Part shown: piece after piece, positions 6,624 to 10,430 of the stretch
How the letters are laid out: the number at the start of each line of letters is the position of its first letter
Numbering within the stretch: the first letter of the stretch is position 1
Assembly: GCA_017538465.1 (NCBI GenBank)
Contig: JAFYIW010000077.1
Span: 1 to 10,430 of the forward strand
Length of the DNA stretch: 10,430 bases
From: Victivallales bacterium
GTDB taxonomy: Bacteria > Verrucomicrobiota > Lentisphaeria > Oligosphaerales > Oligosphaeraceae
Direction of reading: 5' to 3'
Notes under the pieces: generated by a model
Database searches by the model: none
The model's input: the letters and a program-made list of their open reading frames with translations, nothing else
Told to the model about the DNA's origin: nothing
Made by a program: the position numbers and the translations under genes

Positions 6624-7283
6624 ATGAAAAACCAACAGCGCAAATCCTGCTTCACCCTGGTCGAGGTGCTCATCGCGATGGGCATCTGCGTGGTGGGCGT
6701 GGTCAGCATCATGGGACTCTTCCCCGTCGGCGCCAATACCGCCCGTGACGCCAACATGGCATTCTATGCCGACCAGGCCGCGGACCAGATGCTCCACTTC
6801 ACCAAATTTGCCGTCCTCGAGGACTCCTCGTCCACCAACGCGGTGTTTCTGGCCCTGACGGGCTTCGGGTCGAACATCAACAGCTCCAGCGGCTACACCG
6901 CGCAGTCCAAACCGGGCGGCGCCGCCGAGCCGGCCGACTGGTCGACGGTGGACTCCGTCGCGGACAACGCGGCGTTCTCCGGCCTCACGGAACAATACGT
7001 CAAGATGCTGGCGAACTCCGGCACGGAGATCAAGGCGCATGGCACCAGCGTCTATCGTGTGGGATTCTTCACCCATGGCGATGACGACGACTATGAGGAT
7101 TTCGCCTGCGTCGTCCGGATGTGGGCCACTCCCGTGTTCGTCGATGAAATGGCGGCCACGCCGAGCCATGCCATTCCCCGCGCCGCGACTTTCCACCTCG
7201 AGGTGAGCTGGCCGGCGGAGCTGCCATACGCCCGCCGTCAGACGGCGGAATACGCCTTTGACGTCTTTGTCCCGGAAGGATAG
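6624..7283 (+). CDS. GspI/PilV-like pseudopilin (Verru_Chthon cassette B-like)
   Basis: The product is 219 residues. The leader MKNQQRKSC precedes FTLVEVLIAMGI, giving Glu at +5 (Glu14) and a hydrophobic helix to about residue 33. Cleavage would fall after Cys9, an unusual -1 residue in place of Gly. The FTLVEVLIA form, rather than FTLVELLV, is typical of GspI and PilV minor pilins. GLFPVGANTARDA (31-43) just after the membrane helix is, from memory, common in PVC-group pseudopilins of the cassette B type. The rest is a soluble domain with a DGDDDDYEDF-like acidic patch (HGDDDDYEDFACVVRMW) and no known catalytic motif. GspI proteins are usually about 120-130 residues, so this one carries extra sequence. 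It lies 5 bp after the GspH-like gene and has no Shine-Dalgarno. Confidence 0.87.
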   Translation: MKNQQRKSCFTLVEVLIAMGICVVGVVSIMGLFPVGANTARDANMAFYADQAADQMLHFTKFAVLEDSSSTNAVFLALTGFGSNINSSSGYTAQSKPGGAAEPADWSTVDSVADNAAFSGLTEQYVKMLANSGTEIKAHGTSVYRVGFFTHGDDDDYEDFACVVRMWATPVFVDEMAATPSHAIPRAATFHLEVSWPAELPYARRQTAEYAFDVFVPEG

Positions 7284-7292
7284 TTCCGTGCT

Positions 7293-7310
7293 CCCGCGTT
7301 GTTGCGCGGG
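7293..7310 (+). other. Small intercistronic hairpin
   Basis: CCCGCG (7293-7298) pairs with CGCGGG (7305-7310) around a 6-nt TTGTTG loop, between the stop at 7283 and the ATG at 7323. No T-run follows, so it is not an intrinsic terminator. It may stabilise mRNA ends or modulate translation of the next gene. Confidence 0.45.
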
Positions 7311-7322
7311 CGAACCAGAGCA

Positions 7323-8006
7323 ATGAAACATTTCCGACACAACTTCACCCTGCTGGAAATCCTGGTGGCCGTCGCCGTGCTGGTCATCATGATGGGCTTC
7401 CTTTTCCAGTTCGTCATCTCCGCCCAGCGCGTGTGGGCCGCCTCCGCCGCGCGCACCTACATGGCGGACCAGGCGGACGCCGTCTTCCACCTGATGGACG
7501 AGGATTTCCAGCAGATCGTCGTCATTCCGGAGGACGAGGATATGGATTCCATAATGGGCTGGCACTGCGATCCCCCTCCGAAGGCCAATTTGAATTCGAT
7601 GGACAGTCTAAGTCAGCTCTGCCTGTTCGTCACGGACCAGGATGACGACGACGGCGCCATCTACGGCGTGATGTACTACTACGACTCCACCGGGAAGAAG
7701 CTCTATCGGCAGCGCACCGCCGCCGCCGTCTGGTCCAAGGTGGGGGAGACGGACGCCCCCGCCGATGCCGCGGCCTTCGGGCTGCCGGCGGAAACCATCT
7801 CCGATGAAGACTACCTGGTCGCCGAGAATGTCACTGAATTCAAGGTCCAGGCTCCGGGCGACGCCGACAACACGGCTTTGCCGAAGTTCATCCGCGTCAC
7901 GATGACGGTCCAGGTGCCGGAGGAGCTTTCCAATGGCACCAGCAAGGACGGTTCGACGATGAACCGGACCTTCTCCCGCGTTTTCTTCCTTGACGGCGGC
8001 AAATAG
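7323..8006 (+). CDS. GspJ/PilW-like pseudopilin (Verru_Chthon cassette C-like)
   Basis: The product is 227 residues from the ATG at 7323. An in-frame TTG at 7299 would lie inside an intercistronic hairpin and is not preferred. The leader MKHFRHN precedes FTLLEILVAVAVLVIMM, so Glu12 is the +5 residue and the -1 residue is Asn7 instead of Gly. FTLLEILVA with a following helix, then ADQADAVFHLMDEDFQQI (about 48-65), matches the long amphipathic N-terminal helix and 'D-D---' pattern of GspJ/PilW proteins. The length is near the usual ~200 residues of GspJ. The C-terminal region (VTEFKVQAPGDAD ... KFIRVTMTVQVPEE) reads like the GspJ beta sheet, in which a predicted strand gives V--F-V. It lies 39 bp after the GspI-like gene and 60 bp before the GspK-like gene. 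In T2SS, GspI, J and K form the pseudopilus tip. Confidence 0.86.
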   Translation: MKHFRHNFTLLEILVAVAVLVIMMGFLFQFVISAQRVWAASAARTYMADQADAVFHLMDEDFQQIVVIPEDEDMDSIMGWHCDPPPKANLNSMDSLSQLCLFVTDQDDDDGAIYGVMYYYDSTGKKLYRQRTAAAVWSKVGETDAPADAAAFGLPAETISDEDYLVAENVTEFKVQAPGDADNTALPKFIRVTMTVQVPEELSNGTSKDGSTMNRTFSRVFFLDGGK

Positions 8007-8023
8007 TTTCACTGGCATTTGAG

Positions 8024-8045
8024 AATTGGCCCTTCCTTGCCAATT
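8024..8045 (+). other. Hairpin formed with the first copy of a heptamer repeat
   Basis: AATTGGC (8024-8030) pairs with GCCAATT (8039-8045) over an 8-nt loop. Two more GCCAATT copies at 8046-8052 and 8053-8059 could pair with the same AATTGGC, so several alternative foldings exist just before the start codon at 8067. Confidence 0.4.
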
Positions 8046-8064
8046 GCCAATTGCCAATTGCTAA
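8037..8064 (+). repeat. Heptamer tandem repeat TTGCCAA, four copies
   Basis: TTGCCAA occurs three times (8037-8057), followed by one variant TTGCTAA (8058-8064). The array ends two bases before the ATG at 8067 and occupies the place where a ribosome-binding site would be. Short repeats of this kind can change copy number by slippage. Confidence 0.85.
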
Positions 8065-8066
8065 TT

Positions 8067-10430
8067 ATGAAAAAACTTGCTTTCCATCATAGCGAGCAGG
8101 GATCGGCGATTCTGATCACGTTGGGCATCCTCACGCTGGTGCTGGTGCTGGCGCTGGTCTTCGTCGCCACCAGCCAGAATGCCCGCACCATTGCCATGGC
8201 CAATGCCGACAGCGGCAATGCGTCATTGGTGGCCGAGTCCGCCGCCGCCCGCGCCGAGGCGGTGGCGTATTATCTCCAGAGCGAAATCACCGCGAACAAG
8301 CCCGCCAATTCCACCGTAAGCGATCTTCAGTACGACTATCAGCCATACGTGGGGAATTTCCTGACCGATTCGGATCTGGGAAATCTGGTGAAGAACCCAT
8401 ACCTCCAGGCCGCCCCCGGCTCCTTGAGTAGTGATCCCGACGCGCGGCAGCTGCAGTCCATCCTCTATACCCATGATGATGACAATCAGGGCAGTCTTGA
8501 TTCATCGCCCTATTCCTTGATTGCCGGAACCAAACTTGGAAAGTTCCTCGAAGCGTCAACCAGTAATTTTAAGAGCGTGCTCACGGATAATCCGGACACC
8601 CGCCTGACCTATCGGAACATTCTGGATTCGGACAATCACGTCAATGGGCGCTACGCCTTCCTGATGCTCTCCGAGGGCAGCAAGTTCAACCTCAACCGAA
8701 TTGTCTTGGCGACGGAGGGAAGCAACGACAATCACGTGCCCATTGTGGATGACGGCCAGCTCGATGTCAGCAACCACCCTGGCCATGACTTGGAAACCCC
8801 TGGAAGCAGCACCTTCGCCATCGCGGGATATCATTACACGGACGGCGAAATCGACGAAGTGAAGGACGACGGCAAGTACAAGGAGAAGAAGACCCTCCAG
8901 TATGGTCTGCATCCGCAGGAATGGCGGATTTCGGAAGAAGTCGATGACCTGGCCGATTTGCTGAAGATCGGCGAAAATGACCACCCGCCCAAATGGTTCA
9001 ACTACGACAGTCTGCTGGCCGCCGTGTGGGATGAAAACGACGCGGACGACCCGTTGCTGGACTTCTGGCACCTGTATTGCCTCAACGGCGGCGCCGATGA
9101 CCGCGAGGTCCTCTTCCACGGCACCGAGGCCGAGATTGGCGACTGCTCCACCGACAGCCCCAAAATCAACCTCGCCTTCCCCTCCCGGAAAAAGTGGGAT
9201 GCGATCAGCGACGAGCTGGAAGACGAGCTGACGGCGGATCCCCAGAAGTCAGTGGAAGACTACCTTGGCACGAATTTCGAGGACATCCTCGGCGCCGCGC
9301 TGCACGAGGATACGGCTGGCGACAAGCTTTTCCAGGGCAAGGACAAAGATGACAACGTCATCGACACCACCCCGCAGGTCTTCGCCAACCTCGTGGACTT
9401 CTGCGACTCCGATGATTTCATCACCTATCAGGCAACGGCGAACAATGCCGGAGTGGAGCGGCTGGATTTCAACACCCCGATTGACGTGACGACCGGAGAC
9501 ATCCTCGTCGACGACGCCTGCGGCAACGAGAGGACCCCCGCCGTCATCGGCGTGGGACTGGAGTTGACCTATGTCAACTGGATCGCCGGCCAGACAGGAA
9601 GCAGTTGGAGTTTCACGGGCGATGGCACGACCACCGCGCATGTTCGCGTGGTGCTCCAGAACTACTTCAATGAGGAAATCGACTTGCCGGAGAAAGTCCG
9701 CGTGGTCATCCGGGGCAGAATCAATCCCTGGTTCGCCGGGAGACATACCGTAAACGCCGGAGGGACTTCCTACTGGGTTTACGATTATTATACTCGTTCG
9801 ACGACGCCAATCAACTTGCCTAATGGTTACCCAGACGTGCAGGACGGCGGGAGCATGGATTTCTCCAATAATGCGGCGAATTTTGTGATTGACCAGGAGA
9901 TTCTGCTTTCTGGCCAACTTGCGGAGCGTGAAGTCAACGACACGGCGATTGATTTCGAGGCCAATTTCCCTGCAGGGTGTATGTCGGGAACCGTCATTTC
10001 AAGTAATATCCAACGCGCCGGCCTTTGGTTGCAGATCACCGACATCCTCGTGATGACTGCAAACATGGATGGCGGCTCTCCCAGGCTGACGGACTTGGCA
10101 TACGCCAATGGAGATTCTCATATCATTCATTGGAAGAAAGATGCAGACAGATTTTATTTGCCTTGGGGAAATGTTTATGATCCGGGGTACCGTCCGATTG
10201 CCTGGCTGGTTGCTCAGGATCCGCGTTGCAACCACAATCATACGAACTGGCAGTGGTTTGATGAGCTGGAAGAAAGGGCTAAGAACAGTGAGACAGGATT
10301 CCCTCTTTCGGTTTATAAGTGGCCAAGTGGCGATGCAACCACTACCCATGGAATTGCAAAACCTACGGCGTTTGACATGCAGAACAAGCTCCGCACGGCC
10401 GCTCTTTCCAATATCCAGCGGGTCTGCAAA
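8067..10430 (+). CDS. Very long GspK/PilX-like protein (Verru_Chthon cassette A-like), partial at 3' end
   Basis: The frame is open from the ATG at 8067 to the window edge: 788 codons with no stop, so the C-terminus is missing. The N-terminus is MKKLAFHHSEQG, then SAILITLGILTLVLVLALVF. This is a short basic leader, Gly12 as a likely prepilin-peptidase -1 residue, and a membrane helix to about residue 34. Residue +5 is Ile instead of Glu, as in GspK and PilX-type proteins, where GspK caps the pseudopilus. GspK is normally about 330 residues; this protein is more than twice that. The remainder is acidic and Asn/Asp-rich with no motif I can name, except AWLVAQDPRCNHNHTNW around 718, which recalls a DPR-N motif I associate with Verru_Chthon cassette protein A (from memory, untested). 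It is the fourth gene of the cassette, has no Shine-Dalgarno, and starts directly after a heptamer repeat. Its last ~600 bp use more A/T-ending codons than the middle. Confidence 0.85.
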   Translation, partial: MKKLAFHHSEQGSAILITLGILTLVLVLALVFVATSQNARTIAMANADSGNASLVAESAAARAEAVAYYLQSEITANKPANSTVSDLQYDYQPYVGNFLTDSDLGNLVKNPYLQAAPGSLSSDPDARQLQSILYTHDDDNQGSLDSSPYSLIAGTKLGKFLEASTSNFKSVLTDNPDTRLTYRNILDSDNHVNGRYAFLMLSEGSKFNLNRIVLATEGSNDNHVPIVDDGQLDVSNHPGHDLETPGSSTFAIAGYHYTDGEIDEVKDDGKYKEKKTLQYGLHPQEWRISEEVDDLADLLKIGENDHPPKWFNYDSLLAAVWDENDADDPLLDFWHLYCLNGGADDREVLFHGTEAEIGDCSTDSPKINLAFPSRKKWDAISDELEDELTADPQKSVEDYLGTNFEDILGAALHEDTAGDKLFQGKDKDDNVIDTTPQVFANLVDFCDSDDFITYQATANNAGVERLDFNTPIDVTTGDILVDDACGNERTPAVIGVGLELTYVNWIAGQTGSSWSFTGDGTTTAHVRVVLQNYFNEEIDLPEKVRVVIRGRINPWFAGRHTVNAGGTSYWVYDYYTRSTTPINLPNGYPDVQDGGSMDFSNNAANFVIDQEILLSGQLAEREVNDTAIDFEANFPAGCMSGTVISSNIQRAGLWLQITDILVMTANMDGGSPRLTDLAYANGDSHIIHWKKDADRFYLPWGNVYDPGYRPIAWLVAQDPRCNHNHTNWQWFDELEERAKNSETGFPLSVYKWPSGDATTTHGIAKPTAFDMQNKLRTAALSNIQRVCK

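Noticed and set aside
6615..7565. 316-residue - strand open frame
   Set aside because: It is antisense to two clear pseudopilin genes and is His/Gly/Arg-rich, as typical shadows in GC-rich DNA are.

Overview
The window comes from a bacterial chromosome of moderately high GC. It most likely belongs to the PVC superphylum (Verrucomicrobiota, Lentisphaerota or Kiritimatiellota). This is an inference from three things: a run of genes with pseudopilin N-termini of the FTLVE-L type, the near absence of Shine-Dalgarno motifs, and intergenic GACGTC-rich and GCGAAA-rich repeats. No rRNA, tRNA or CRISPR array was seen. All six supported genes are on the + strand, and the last one runs off the right edge.

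Left part (1-1610): a GACGTC-rich tandem repeat (107-233) is followed by a gene for an exported or lipid-anchored protein with an NTF2-like (DUF4878-type) domain and an unrecognised C-terminal half. A strong rho-independent terminator closes this gene (1570-1610).

Middle part (1611-3425): after the terminator come a 21-nt palindrome, a roughly 200-bp MITE-like inverted-repeat element (1636-1835) and an AT-rich stretch leading to dnaN, the DNA polymerase sliding clamp. The AT-rich stretch contains the most striking signal in the window. Nine 9-mers start at 2037, 2048, 2060, 2071, 2083, 2094, 2106, 2117 and 2129, a strict 11/12-bp alternation. The first five read TGT... on the + strand and the last four read TGT... 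on the - strand. The best copies (TGTAGATAA) are one base from the DnaA box TGTGGATAA. This looks like a phased DnaA-type array, possibly a chromosomal origin next to dnaN, although dnaA itself is not in the window.

Right part (3426-10430): a 411-bp intergenic region leads to a large secreted protein of unknown function. It has an N-terminal beta-rich region, a helical middle and an Fn3-like end. Four genes of a pseudopilin cassette follow on the same strand: a GspH-like, a GspI/PilV-like, a GspJ/PilW-like and a very long GspK/PilX-like gene. The order matches the type II secretion minor pseudopilins H-I-J-K. The sizes and sequence style recall the four-gene 'Verru_Chthon cassette' (proteins D, B, C, A) of Verrucomicrobia. 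The four products would insert in the inner membrane, and the first three would be processed by a prepilin peptidase. Together they could form the tip of a secretion or pilus-like structure, with the fourth (more than 788 residues) supplying a large periplasmic or surface domain. The secreted protein upstream may be a partner or a cargo; this is inferred from position only.
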